The position numbers and the translations under genes are program-made. 64,000 bases of DNA from Cristatella mucedo (Eukaryota; Bryozoa; Phylactolaemata; Cristatellidae). Where the stretch lies: contig WPIO01000024.1 of assembly GCA_009760855.2 (NCBI GenBank), forward strand, positions 2,951,001 through 3,015,000, in the 5' to 3' direction. The notes beneath the pieces were generated by a model, which had not been told where the DNA came from, searched no databases, and worked only from the letters and a program-made list of their open reading frames with translations. The stretch's first letter is position 1. Every line of letters begins with the position of its first letter. Below, piece by piece: positions 10,520-21,689 of the stretch.

Positions 10520-11333
10520 TTAATAATGCTAATAATGCACTTGATAAAGCTCCCTCACTCAGCCTCTTTCTAGGCACTTTGCATTTTCTGCAAATGGAAA
10601 CACGATTGAATCGTGAGTAATATCAAGCTTGATAAACAACACGAAGAACATGGTTAGGATGACATGCACGGGGTCAGCATGCAAATGTGTTAAGTGGCAG
10701 CATGCACATGTCAGCACGCCTAAGCACACGAAGACGAATAAAAGAGACCCACTAAATTCTGTCCTAACTAGGATTGTTTTAAAGTTCTTTTTAAATTTGG
10801 TCAAGTCTGGTGACGGTTGTGACGCAACTGGGGAGTGAATTCCAGGCTTTAGGAGCATATGAACTAAATGGACGTTCTCCGAAGAATTTGAGGTTTGTAC
10901 GAGGTATTATTATGCTGTTGGATTCCGAAAAGCAGGTGGTACAATTCTTGGCCTGGTAGGTAAGTAGACCTGAGAGATACTCTGGAGCAAAATAATGAAG
11001 TGACCTAAAAGTGAGTGACAAAACCTTGAAGTCGATCCGTTGCTTGACTGGTAGCTAGTGCAGGTCGGCAAGAAATGGTTGCAACTGTGATGCTCACGAC
11101 AGACAAGCCTAGATTCGGAGTTTTGCACCAGCTGCAAGAGCCTGATTGCTCATGCCGGTAGGCCAGCAAGCGGTGAGTTACAGAAGTCAAAACGCAATGT
11201 TACAAATGCATGGACCAATTTAGACGTGGTATCTTTATCCAAACAATGCCGAATTTTAGCAATTTTATGTAGCTGAAAGTAGGCAGACTTGATTTTGAAG
11301 CTGATGTGGTCGTCTAACGTGAGATCACTTTAG
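10520..11333 (-). mobile_element. LINE-A copy, 5'-truncated
   Basis: Minus orientation: tail with ATT units, terminal hairpin region, 3' UTR, then the coding end ('FFGERPFSSYAPKAWNSLPS', 'SLHYFAPEYLSGLL', 'LVQNSESRLVCREHH' in different frames because of indels) and the 'NLGVxFQSDL' region near 11,300. Confidence 0.88.
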
Positions 11334-11777
11334 AAAATTGCTCGGTAATGGGAAATGCAGCTTGTGTTCCGACGTCATTGCTGTAACCCTTGATGAAGCA
11401 ATGTTGAGAATGGGCTCTTTCAGCTTTTAGAGAGAGTGTGCCCCTCCCAAAGTTATAACTCTGCTTTCAATTTAGATTAAAAACAAGCTTTGTCAGGTAA
11501 ATCTGAAAGCAGATAATGCTTTGTGACCCATTTGATTTTCTCATGGATAAAAATGATACGGCAAGGCATTGCTGAGTTTAAGATCTCACATGGGGCAGGA
11601 ATGGCTGTAGGGCTGAAGTGGCTGCAACTCCAGATTCCTCTTGGATTCTACCTCAAGGTTTAGCTTGAGAATAGACATGGTACATATAACAGACACGGCA
11701 TCTCTGTGCCGGATCTACACGGCGAAGCTAAATGCCCAATATTTTTCACTTAGGAGTACAGTACTACTGTTTCATAC
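11334..11777. other. No feature recognised
   Basis: Non-repetitive flank between LINE-A and a possible exon. Confidence 0.35.
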
Positions 11778-12054
11778 TAGCAACGTTATACAAGAATTCT
11801 TCACGCCTAAATTCATTAAAGTCTTATCACAACTATATTTAAACATTGAGAAATTACGTCTGAAATTCAGTTTCAATGTATATTTCATCAATTCATAGGT
11901 CACTGTGATCTCACAAGGGATCGACTTCGAAGCTTTGGTGACACTTAAACTAAAGATAAGGCCTCCAAAGGATATTGCGTCGATTAAAGGCACAGCTAAA
12001 CGATAGGTGTCATAGGAGCAAGTTTGGTAGACATGGATTTGGTAGACAATCACA
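11778..12054 (-). CDS. Possible 277-nt internal exon, unknown protein
   Basis: On the minus strand 'ttacctcattctgtgag' precedes 92 open codons ending at CTA followed by GTATGA. The peptide includes 'CSYDTYRLAVPLIDAIS' and 'EITVTYELMKYTLKLNF', with alternating hydrophobic residues as in beta strands. No family recognised. The length of the open frame in AT-rich DNA is the main support; the plus strand also has an 85-codon frame here. Confidence 0.35.
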
Positions 12055-12600
12055 CTCACAGAATGAGGTAATATGCAATAACTCGATTAAGTGAACACGT
12101 TACTGATTATTTTTATCACAGCTGTTAGTACAATATAAACCGGAGAGAAGCTTTTAAATGACAAGTACAGTGGTGGGAAACCGATAATAAATGGCTAGGG
12201 TTAGTGTAGAGTGACTCTTCCAAAATCAATAACTGGAACGATTTGTGTTCGAGTCTTGCTTAGATTTTGAAGTTTCTGAACTTTATATTTTTGCCTTAAA
12301 TTCAAAATGTGCCACTTAAATAACAATCCCTATTAAGTTCGTTCAATATTTAAATTCATTCCGTAAAGGGAAGTCCATTTAATGAATTTGGTCTTGAAAT
12401 ATGCTTTCTAATTAATAAAATTTTGTAGAAATTGGAAAATTGGAAAAAAATGATACTTTTTATTATGTGAAGCTCAGTAAATTATTATTAAGCAAAAATT
12501 TCAAAAGCTTATATTTGTTCTGCTAGATCACTTGGCATAATTATGGCAATTAGGGCTCATAAGCGTCTAATTGAGATGCTGACTTTAGTAAGAGGGCTTT
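12055..12600. other. No feature recognised
   Basis: AT-rich non-repetitive sequence. Confidence 0.35.
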
Positions 12601-12602
12601 AC

Positions 12603-12720
12603 GGTAACAGGTAGCTAAGCAAAAGCTACAATTTGAGAGAATCATCATCGGCAAACGAGCATAGGAGCATTCAAATTTGCATTGCTTATGTGTAGCTTTG
12701 CAGCATACACGAGTGGATTT
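12603..12720 (-). CDS. Possible internal exon with two open frames
   Basis: A good minus-strand acceptor ('tattgtttatttttaaag') is followed by two readable frames. One is Cys-rich, containing 'VCCKATHKQCKFEC'; the other contains 'NPLVYAAKLHISNANLN' and closes after 24 codons. A GTAAAG donor suits the Cys-rich frame. The frame cannot be chosen from this sequence alone. Confidence 0.25.
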
Positions 12721-12832
12721 CTTTAAAAATAAACAATAATTCTTCAAAGTATCAGTTTAATACTTGAACTTTTATGATGTGAATTGGTTGCAGAAATAGG
12801 AGCGCTAGAACTGAGTGTCTACAAGAACCTAC

Positions 12833-12876
12833 CAACACTTTAAAGTATCGAGAGCACGTAGTAGATTCCTCAATTC
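12833..12876 (-). CDS. Possible 44-nt internal exon
   Basis: Minus strand: CAG acceptor after 'ttagttcattat', peptide ELRNLLRALDTLKC (amphipathic helix pattern), GTAGGT donor. It lies just upstream of the possible exon at 12,603-12,720, but its phase does not fit the Cys-rich frame there. Confidence 0.27.
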
Positions 12877-13085
12877 CTGATAATGAACTAATCCTCTTAG
12901 TGGTAATCGGTTCTAAAGGAGAAGCTTGAGTGCAAAATATTCTGCTGAAAGCACTTCAAATTTCTCGGTCTTTCAAATTATTTCTAATATCATAGGCTGT
13001 TAAAGAAAAATATTCGATCAGTGAATGCTAAGACTCTCTGAAAATTACTAGCAAAAAATCATTACCTGTACATCATTTAACTCTG

Positions 13086-13225
13086 TTCTAATGACTCCAC
13101 TTGGCTTAGCAACTCAAAACTTTACCCTATTCTTATGACTCCACTTGGCTTAGCAACTGAAAACATTCTTACATGTGGATCATTTCGCTCTATTTTTATG
13201 ACTCCATTTAGGCTCGCAACTGTTA
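13086..13225. repeat. Degenerate tandem repeat, three units
   Basis: The phrase 'atgactccacttggcttag' occurs at about 13,091 and 13,136, and again with changes at about 13,199 ('atgactccatttaggctcg'). Spacing is uneven (about 45 and 63 bases). Confidence 0.75.
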
Positions 13226-13239
13226 AATTCATAAAGAAA

Positions 13240-13413
13240 TTAATAAATCCTAACTGATTAAACAGCCTCCATTTGTATAGCAACAGAAGAGCCTTTACGG
13301 CTATCACCACCACTTGCAGTGGCAAGAAAGAATCGCCCACCACAGTAATCGAACCCGTGACCTCGGGACCGAGGACGTGAAAGCAACCGCCTTACCTGGT
13401 GCGCCATCATGGC
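13240..13413 (-). mobile_element. SINE1 copy
   Basis: Minus orientation: 3' end ('actgattaaacagcctcc'), body ('caccaccacttgcagtgg'), then the tRNA-like head with a B box ('taatcgaacccgtgacctc' read as its complement) and the start 'gatgagccatgatggcgcac' on the minus strand. Confidence 0.85.
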
Positions 13414-13637
13414 TCATCTTAAATTCATGTTCATGTTAATAGCTAACATCGCAGCTGATTTGACGGTGACAAAAAGCAGCAGCAAGCAGATAACTCCGGG
13501 AGACACACTGCCCTCTTTTACAGTTTTACAAACTCTATTTTCCCAATATTACTCATTCTAGTTTTTAAAATATTGAATACTTTTTTAAAGTTCTTTAATT
13601 ACCTTTTCTCATTGTGTTATGCTATGTGGTGTCGCAG

Positions 13638-13931
13638 ATGAAAAAGATACTTACCAATTTAATAAGATCTCTCAAGCCTGATATAACTAAGTTTTCGGCG
13701 TCAGGCTCGCACTTCAAACGTCCACACACCAACGTCAAAAAGCTCATGTCCAGTAAAACCATAATTGTTATCTTGATGCGCAATTTACGGTCGTCAGTCC
13801 AAAATGAGTTAGCGGGTGAGAGGAAACCATACTCAATGCTAGTTGCGTTTTTAGCTGCTGAAAGCGAAAATGGGCAAGATTTATACTTCGATGATGTAAT
13901 GACGTGCTTGGTATCTCCGTCTGAAACTCCA
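13638..13931 (+). CDS. Strong internal exon candidate, unknown protein (98 codons)
   Basis: A polypyrimidine-rich acceptor ('ttatgctatgtggtgtcgcag') is followed by exactly 98 open codons and a CCA/GTAAGC donor, so the exon is phase 0 at both ends. It starts with ATG-Lys-Lys and includes 'FKRPHTNVKKLMSSKTI', 'LMRNLRSSVQNELAGE' and 'ESENGQDLYFDDVMTC'. It has normal-looking charged and polar composition and a helical basic first half followed by an acidic end. No domain recognised. It is the only strong plus-strand exon in the first 20 kb; a plus-strand frame at 18,764-18,979 could belong to the same gene. Confidence 0.5.
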
Positions 13932-14259
13932 GTAAGCTACGTGGCCTAAGTGGCTGATATTCTGTTGAATTTGTGCTAAGTATACAATTCATAATAAGCT
14001 TTTAAATACAGAAGCTGAGTTAGGAGAGCAGAAAATAAAATTAGTAGCAGGGCAGTATTAGCAAGGGCGGCAGGAAATAATGTGCTACAAACAAAAAAGA
14101 ATTCATCCTAATTTTACAAGTTTTCATTTCAAAATATAATGAATACATGCCTAAGCGTTCAAACGAAATTATAATTACATGCAAAAACAGTTCACCCTAT
14201 TTAGTTTTCGTCTCGTTCATTTGGCTATTTAGAGGTCTGCCACAGTAGATGCAGTAATA

Positions 14260-16036
14260 TGGTTGTCTATAATAGCAACCTGCTCAGACATATGAGATAC
14301 TTCATGCAAGTCTGGAAGCTTTTACTACTCGCTAGGTTCTAGGATGCTTGGATGTGCTGCTGCCATGCATGAATAACATCACAAATATGTCACTAGCCTC
14401 AGGTTATGTCATAACACCTTTCAAAAAGGCATAAAATCATGCCACTACTAAGGAACACCTCTAGACCGAGAGAACTTGAGAAACTTCCAGTCTCCGTTCT
14501 ATCTTTTCTATCACAGACACTTTAAAGAGTCATGGAATACTACCTGAACTCATTTATTGAGACATAACAAATACCTATCAAGTTCTACTGAGGTTTTAGA
14601 ATCAACCACTTCTTCTAGTCAGTTGTGCCGGGGGCGGGTGCATAACGACCATCTTGAAAAGCTGGCTTAGATTGAATCTCTCTGCGTGTTTTGCTCGATC
14701 ATTCGACGGGTTTTAATCATATCGACCATTAAGTCATTTGCAAGTGTCCCTCATCTCACCTTGGCATCACTGACACTGCACTAGAATGGTTCCGGTATAA
14801 TTTCAGCGGGAGACTGGAGAGCATTGATTTGAACGGAAAAATATCACCCGAATAATCACTGAATTACCGTGAACCTTAGGGCACTCTGCTTGGTCTGATT
14901 TCTATCACCGTTTCTACTCTCCCTCTTGTCAATGCGATTGCCAGGCATAACTTAAGCTTTTAATTGTATGTACATAAAACTCAGTTTTATCTTTTCTTTG
15001 ATCCCACACAATCTTCCAGCAAATTAAATTCCCCAAACTGCCTTTCCGCATCTATTCATGACATCCCCGAATGTATGGCAGCGAATATTTTGAAATTGAG
15101 GAATGACGAGACCAAATTGCAAGTCATAGGCGAACAAAGATTGATTCAGAAAATGGAAAAGCGAATGCACAAAATTTCCATATCCAGCATATCAGCTGCT
15201 GAATCTGCACGAGATCTAGCTGTCCTTTTCACAGGCAACATTTCATTACACGACCACATTAGATCCACAGCCAATCTGCCTTATTTCAGCCATATAGCAT
15301 TGCTAAAATTAGGGCTTGCTTAGATACTGATACTACATCTAAATTGGCCCATGCATTTGTGGCATCCTGCCTCGACTTCTGCATGTGACTACTTCCTGGT
15401 CTAGCGGTCTCTGCAATCAAGAACCAACAAACAGTGCAAAACCTGCTGCCATACCTGTATCTCATGAGCTTTGCATTTACCACATCACACCACTTAGCAC
15501 CGACCAACTTGCAATCAAGCTCGGCTTTAATTTTCAAGGTTCTGCTACTTACTTATGAGTTTCTTCATTATTTAGTTTCAACCTGCCTATCAGGTTTACT
15601 CCCCCACAAGGCTGGGCATCGCAACACCCAATTTTCTTAATTTCATTGTTCATCTACACTTCATGCGAACCTCAGATTTTTAGAGGACCTGGCCTTCAGT
15701 TGGTATGCTTACCAAGCCTGATAATCACTTTCACCTGGGATAAAGACACCCCTGAGTTGACGAAATTTGATAAGAAGCTAAAACAGATCTATTTATCACC
15801 GCATTTAGTGGGTCCATGTGATGATTTTTCCTTTGCATGCTAAAGTGTGCTGACACTGTGCACGTTTCCGCAAAAAATATTTACATGCTGACCCTGTGCA
15901 TTTCACTGCTAATCATGTAATGCTTGTCGCCATTGAGCATGCTACCACTAACCTAGCTAACATGCTGCCTTTGCAGCACATATAAACTGCCTAGAAAAAG
16001 ATTGGGTTATCTGAGGGTGCTTTATAAATGCGTTGT
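14260..16036 (+). mobile_element. LINE-A copy containing decayed reverse transcriptase
   Basis: Starts near the region read as 'LDVLLPC...NMSLASGYV' upstream of the reverse transcriptase and runs through the finger/palm region to the 3' end (hairpin region and tail at 15,985-16,036). The catalytic YADD site region (near 14,965-14,990) is altered beyond recognition, and stops are frequent. A 119-codon frame at 14,964-15,323 covers the 'MAANFLKLNGDKT'-like and 'ISAAESARDL' segments. One of the longest LINE-A copies in the window. Confidence 0.85.
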
Positions 16037-16505
16037 TCGTATTTGCATTCACTCATTTTGAACGCATATTGGCACATCGACTAAGCAAACCTCTAGCTAA
16101 TGGTTTTCAAAAGATTTTTAAAATTGCGTAATAAATCATCGCTTAAAGTAAAAGCTGTGATTTATATATTCGTTGAATCTGATTAAAAGGCATTAAAAGG
16201 GAGTTCATTTGAAATGTGTGTGCCTGGTAGAGCTATTAGGTACTTGAACGTTACCCTCCTCAGCATTAAGTCTTTTAAAGTTTTGATTGCAGTTATACTG
16301 GGGTCCACTGTAAAATAGTTGGGGTAAGAAGTAATATGTCAACCCATAAAACTAACCCATCACTGAGCAATTAAAATAATTAGCAATAAACCTTAATATA
16401 TACCTTCGGTTTCACGAGAAGAGAAAGCAATTATTTTGATGTTTTGCAGTAATAATTATCAAGCATTGAAAAGGTGCTCATGCAGCTGCTGCTAGATAAA
16501 ATTAC
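16037..16505. other. No feature recognised
   Basis: Non-repetitive AT-rich sequence. Confidence 0.35.
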
Positions 16506-16634
16506 TCCACGCCTGTGAGCTCCAGTTTTCTCGAAACGGTGATCTATTGTGCCACGAACCATCAAACGAAACATTTGACTTGATGGCTGAAACGAGCTTC
16601 TCAAATTCCTGACTATCGTATCGTGGCGAAATGA
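16506..16634 (-). CDS. Internal exon candidate, unknown protein
   Basis: On the minus strand 'tgctgctcctcttggatag' precedes about 42 open codons ending at TGG-A/GTAATT. The peptide includes 'SPRYDSQEFEKLVSAIKSNV' and 'DGSWHNRSPFRENWSSQAW', rich in Ser, Asn and Trp with an NRS sequon, as in a secreted or extracellular segment. The acceptor fits better than the donor. A second minus frame is also open for part of the stretch. No family recognised. Confidence 0.42.
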
Positions 16635-17975
16635 CTATCCAAGAGGAGCAGCATTTTTACTCTCTCACTGCACAATCAATGCAGCAAGATTTGTGGGTTG
16701 GGTTATATCATACCTCAGTGTGCGGCTGCATCTTAAATGTATTGTTGATCATCACGCTGGCTGTGATAATTCTGGGACTTACCAAGATAGAAACTGATGC
16801 TACTTGACGCAATTTAATGTATATTCCTATTGAGCACTATATGGACGATGCTTGTTATTATATCATTCTGAAGGCCCCTAAAAGCTACTGGGAGCTTCTC
16901 AATTCCTGGAATAACTTTTCACAATAAGAGCTTTTTTACTACGAAGATTGTATCTAATTACGTACTTGTGAAACTGATAGAAAGATTTAGTTACGTTATG
17001 CGCGATTAAAGTGGCAACACCCCTTCGATATGAAACTTCTAGCAGTATAATGCAGAAACTTTGTGGAGGCTCTTAAATGCATATTACTCTATATTAATTT
17101 TATAATTTAAAAAAATGAATAAACCTTCTTGAGTTCATCTGCAAGATGAGCATTTATAGTGTGGATATTTACTTCCTAATGACTAGCCTAATAAATACAG
17201 ACAATTCTATTGCATAAAAGTTTAGAAAGATCCGTTTTTTGTATAAAAAGTCACTAAAAAAGCTTATGCACAGGAGTTAGTATTTCTTGAAGGATTCGGT
17301 GCATCTATCATTGAAAATTTAAAGTAACATGATAACCTGATATTGGTAGAGTTCCACTGGAACCAAGTAAATCCTTTTTTGACAATGCTGCCTTTTCAAA
17401 ACTGCGGGACTATCTATAAGTGGAATAAATTTGGCAGGACTAAAACCCTTTTGATCATATGCAGTGTGCATGTCAACCTATGTTATTTCGTATTAAATTA
17501 TAACTGATGCCGTTTTGCCGTGGAAATATTTCAAAAAATAGAAGAATCATTAACACCACGTCACAACTACAGTCCATAGTTTGCATAGTGTAGCCGAAAT
17601 ATTTTGATTTTATTCTGCTGCTTCTTTTTAAATGAGCTTTTGGTCTTCTTAAATTGGCAAAATTGCAAGCAAAATTTCTCTTTCAATCGTACTCATCCCA
17701 CAAATTTTCACGGAAAAGGCATTATTATGATTGCAATTGAAGGGTAGGTACTTGACTTTGACGACTGAGGTCGTGGGGATGGGCGGCGGTATGTTTGATG
17801 CGTCTGTACAGAGAAGTCGTATTCTTATGGAACTTTAAAAATTAATTATATATATATATATATTCTTAAACTGAACGATACAAATATATAAAATTTTGCT
17901 AAATATCACTACTTTACTTAAACTTGCCGTTGAAGTATTTTTAGAAATAACCATATTCATTTCATTCATTTTCGC
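16635..17975. other. No feature recognised
   Basis: AT-rich, non-repetitive, with a short (TA)n at about 17,847-17,862. A fragment near 17,750-17,790 ('gactgaggtcgtggggatgg') weakly recalls the SINE1 head but cannot be aligned further. Confidence 0.35.
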
Positions 17976-18128
17976 AGCACCTTAAGAGGAGTGAATCTCT
18001 ATTCATGCACTTGAGACTGGCTATGGGTTTGGAGCCTGCGACATCTGCCAAAATATACATTCCCTGGGATTCCGTTCGATAAAGGCGAGCGCATTTACCA
18101 CAGGACCAAATCATCCCGGGCCGTAAAT
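17976..18128 (-). mobile_element. SINE2 copy
   Basis: Minus orientation: the 3' hairpin region ('gcaccttaagaggagtgaat...tctattcatgcactt') followed by a tRNA-like head whose B box and A box are degenerate. Same layout as 23,436-23,585 and 46,748-46,865. Confidence 0.65.
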
Positions 18129-18763
18129 TTGAAATTGTGTTATTCTTCAAATCGTCGACACCAAATGATCAACACTTCACCCCTATTTCAAAGCATTTGC
18201 TCTTAAATTTATGACGTCCGACGAGGGTAGATGCCGAGACTGTTTACATTATATTTTATTTGCACCTGCCGTCTTATATACACTACAACTTGAAATGCCG
18301 ATCATTTACTTTGAAATTCATACCAACACTTGTTTATATTCACCATTTGTAAAATGCTTTGAAAAAATTTCATTCCTCTTTCAGACGCTTTGCAAATGTC
18401 TCATTTTATTATTAAAGGTTGTAGACTTAAAAAGAAATTTTTTCCTCGTTCCTCTTAAAAACATTACTGGAGTAAACCACTTTTAAAGTCACTGATACGT
18501 CAACATGCTTAACTAAATGCGTGCATTTCTAGCTGCTCTGCTCAAACTAATATTCCTTTTACAAATTGTGTTACCTAATTAGTAACTCAGAAGTCAAGCA
18601 TGTGAATAACGTATCTCAAATTAACAATCTATATTGACTACGTGTCGATAGCAACCAGACTAATGACTTTGACTACCCTTTACAGTAACCAAAATGAACT
18701 ACTCTAACTCATCTCTAACTAACATATACTTGAACTTTCCAACGTTTTAAATCTCCGGTCAAA
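18129..18763. other. No feature recognised
   Basis: AT-rich. A plus-strand frame of 91 codons (18,211-18,486) has no supporting signal. Confidence 0.35.
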
Positions 18764-18979
18764 TTGAACCTCGGTCAACTGATGAAAATAGTCTCATCTA
18801 CATACCTTGGAGGCATTGGATACACAGCATCAGAAGAGCAAAGTAGTGAGATAGGAGACGCATCGTATTGCGAATCAGACACGCGTTTAGCTACACGTCA
18901 GAGAACCAGAAGCTTTGCGCTACGAAGCGGCGCTGCAATTGTTCGAGCCTCAGCTCAGAAAGCAGGAGTGATCAAATAA
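18764..18979 (+). CDS. Possible 3'-terminal exon, Ser/Arg-rich
   Basis: Open frame ending in TAA with a coding-like composition: 'TASEEQSSEIGDASYCESDT' followed by an Arg/Ala-rich end (RQRTRSFALRSGAAIV). The likely acceptor is unclear; the start codon of the longest frame is TTG, so the true 5' border must be a splice site or lie further in. Confidence 0.3.
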   Translation: MNLGQLMKIVSSTYLGGIGYTASEEQSSEIGDASYCESDTRLATRQRTRSFALRSGAAIVRASAQKAGVIK

Positions 18980-19189
18980 ACAAGTGAGACTGACTTTTTT
19001 GAGTCTAGACAATTCACTGGATCTCGAAGCACCAAACTTTCTTGATAAAATTATACGAAGTACTTCAATTTTTCTAAAGAAAATGTACGCTGAATTATAT
19101 GTGCTGCAATATTACATACCTCCATCTATGACTGCAATACTGCTGTAAAGCATAGGAATTTTCAGGAGACATTATATTGCCCCTTCAAA

Positions 19190-20462
19190 GTCTGAGAAGG
19201 TTTCAGAAAGCATGCCGTAACCTAGTGACTTCATATCACTCAACTTGTTGAAAGTGAGAAAAATAGCTGAGTTAGTAGGAAGGTTGAGGAAACGAGTCCC
19301 GTTGAAGTAGCAGCTTAAGAGGGATTGAAAAGTGGGCAGCATTCGGCAGCAGGAGAATTTATGTTGTCTCGTTATAACTGTGGAGTTAAGTTCTCCAATC
19401 TATGTCCCCCAAATAAAGATTTATGTCGCCAGCACTATATATGTGTGGATTTGCGGCAGCTAATTTATGGTTCATAAATAGTGTGAGGATTGATGAGCAG
19501 AAAACTGTAGCAAAATTTCAGCTAGGCATGGAAGATCCTAGCCAAAGCCGGTCTTGCGGGTCAGCTTATAAAACTTAGCACAGAGTCCGTTTATCAACAG
19601 AAAGCCATTGAAGCTGGCACATCAAAGGAGACACTCGGCTAAAGCTCCGGGATTTAAATAATCTAGAAACCTCATCCACCACCAGCTACGATGGCCTAAT
19701 ACACTTTTACAGTAGTCTGGTAAAAACGGAATTTAAATAATCTATATATTCATCAGAACCAGGGAGCTAGTTAACTCCTTTGCAATCATCTGTGGTAGAG
19801 AGCCCCTACTTTGGATATGGCTCTGTATGTAACGTGCCTAAGAAGAGATTAAGTTATTAGAGGGTGCTTCTGACAGCCGGCTGTACGACCGGTATCTTGG
19901 CTGGGTAGCGCTACCGTTCAATAAGCCTGCTGGCTCCAACACCAATCCCTTTATTCTATAAAACCACGAAGGCCACGTGCAGTCTACACACTTTAGACGG
20001 CTGCCGGCCTCGAGGGATCCAGCTCACCCTTCTCCTCACGTGTACTCCCTGGGCAGCCTTTATATGATGCATGAGCTGTTTTTCCAAACGCCGAGTCATC
20101 GTTCGTTCAGAACTCCCCCCTCCCCCGGATAAATGGTGTCAGTTTATGGTAGATGGACGTCCCCACGGATGCCATCAATGCATGGATTTTGGCCGAGCTG
20201 CGGAGACATCTGCAGAATCATCGCATGCCCCTCCACCGCTCGAGAGCATGCGGTTGCTTAAGCAACAGTCCTAGTAGAGTCTCAGTCCAGTGCTCACAGG
20301 CTTCTGCTTCATGCTCCCTCACAGTGCTACGCAAATATATTATAATTATTATTAAATTAATCGAACATGGTGGGTAGCTGTGGAAGCAGTCTTCTTAACG
20401 AAGCTTTCCAAATTTAGGCTGCTGTCTAAGACGACATACACATTCCGAGCACACTGTAATGG
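19190..20462 (-). mobile_element. LINE-B copy split by an inserted block
   Basis: Positions 19,190-19,830 match the LINE-B coding end in minus orientation ('gagagcccctactttgg' paralleling 56,180). The continuation of LINE-B ('gtgggtagctgtggaagcag', 'tttaggctgctgtctaag') is found at 20,366-20,462, paralleling 56,210-56,290. The 500 bases between are foreign to LINE-B. Confidence 0.65.
19836..20352 (+). mobile_element. Unclassified insertion inside LINE-B
   Basis: Starts with a LINE-A-like 3' phrase ('cctaagaagagattaag...gagggtgctt'), continues as GC-richer sequence with two short open frames (around 20,071-20,330), and ends 'gctacgcaaatatattataattattatta', which looks like an L2-type 3' terminus with ATT tail in plus orientation. 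It may be a separate SINE/LINE family or two abutting insertions. Confidence 0.45.
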
Positions 20463-20477
20463 TCACACAAACCTATC

Positions 20478-21070
20478 ATTAATGTATTGTAATGTGTCTC
20501 TTTCTGTAATTCTACAAAGCCATACATACTATGTGGGTGTCAGGCTGGATTGTTTTGTATAGTGAACTCATAGCCTAAGCTCCTTTTGGTATGCCTTTGG
20601 TAGCCCGCAGACTTCATCTCACGCAACAAAGAGAACGCGCGAAGCATAGCAGAGTCATGAGAGCAGTTGAGGTACTGAGTAGCATGGAAGTAGCAGCTCA
20701 GTACCACTGAAAAAGATGAGCCATTTTCGGCAGCAGGAGAGTAGTTGTCGTTGTGTAAGAATTGTGGAAGCAAGTTCCAAAATTTAGGACCTGCAGAGCT
20801 ATAGCTTCGGTCGCCAACGGTCTTTAAGCAGAGGAATGGAACAGCTAATTTATTTTTCATACAGGACCTGAGGGCACGAAGAGGCTGAAACTGGTACAGC
20901 AGCTCAGCTACGTATGGAGGAGCCGTCATGGCCGGCCTTTAGGGTCAGCATAAGATACTTGCTCTGTATCCGTTGATCAACCTGGAGGCATCCTAGATCT
21001 GTTAGAAAAGGAGATACGTGGTCAAACCTCTGGGACTTGAAAACTAGCCTTGCAGCCAAATTCAGCTACT
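20478..21070 (-). mobile_element. LINE-B copy with 129-codon remnant frame
   Basis: Minus orientation; pentamer-type tail at 20,478-20,495, 3' terminus, then a frame including 'PYVAELLYQFQPLRALRSC', 'CLKTVGDRSYSSAGPKFW' and 'SLLREMKSAG'. This is the C-terminal region downstream of the reverse transcriptase typical of L2/CR1-like LINEs. It abuts the older LINE-B copy to its left. Confidence 0.85.
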
Positions 21071-21689
21071 AGAAATTCGAAAGTATCTGCAACTCCGGCT
21101 GCACTTTGATTGTATTTTTTTATGTCTGCAGTTCATTGAGGGAAATGAATGAGTGTTAACTTGTGCTCATTAGTCATACCTGAATATCAGAAGAATATCA
21201 GAGCTGCGACCATGTTCGATGGCAGACTACTGCTAGATAGACATGTGTGCACCAATGTATCCAGATCGTAAACTGAATATTTCTTATGAACCGCGGGTCA
21301 CCACCCCAGGAGCATCATCTGTAATTTAAAGAAGAAAACAAGGTAATTTTTATTACTGTGGAAAACAAGGACGAATTGCCTAATTACTTCAAGTATCTCG
21401 TAGTAGTACTGCTCATTTGGAAGTAGAAAAACCCGTAAATGTTTTTAAGATAGCGGTTAAATACCTGTCCCACTAACAATGAGTTAGCATGGCTTCAAGC
21501 AGTTTGGCATCCAGTAAACCTAAAGAATTTACCTCACGAACTATCAAGAGTCTCAGTCTAATGTGCCATTAAAAGCTTTAATTTCACCCCAACAAGTACA
21601 GAAAAGTAAAGGCTACAAGATCTTGCAAGATCATTTAAAAATTCTCGTTTAGCTCCCACCCCTCCAGGGTGTCGGATTCTTTTTGCTAC
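21071..21689. other. No feature recognised
   Basis: Non-repetitive sequence between LINE-B and LINE-A. Confidence 0.35.

Noticed and set aside
12603..12720. Cys-rich frame with a CC-x6-C-x3-C pattern as in RECK-type domains, and an NPLVY phrase as in receptor TM7
   Set aside because: The two readings are in different frames of the same 118 bases, and neither has neighbouring exons to confirm it.
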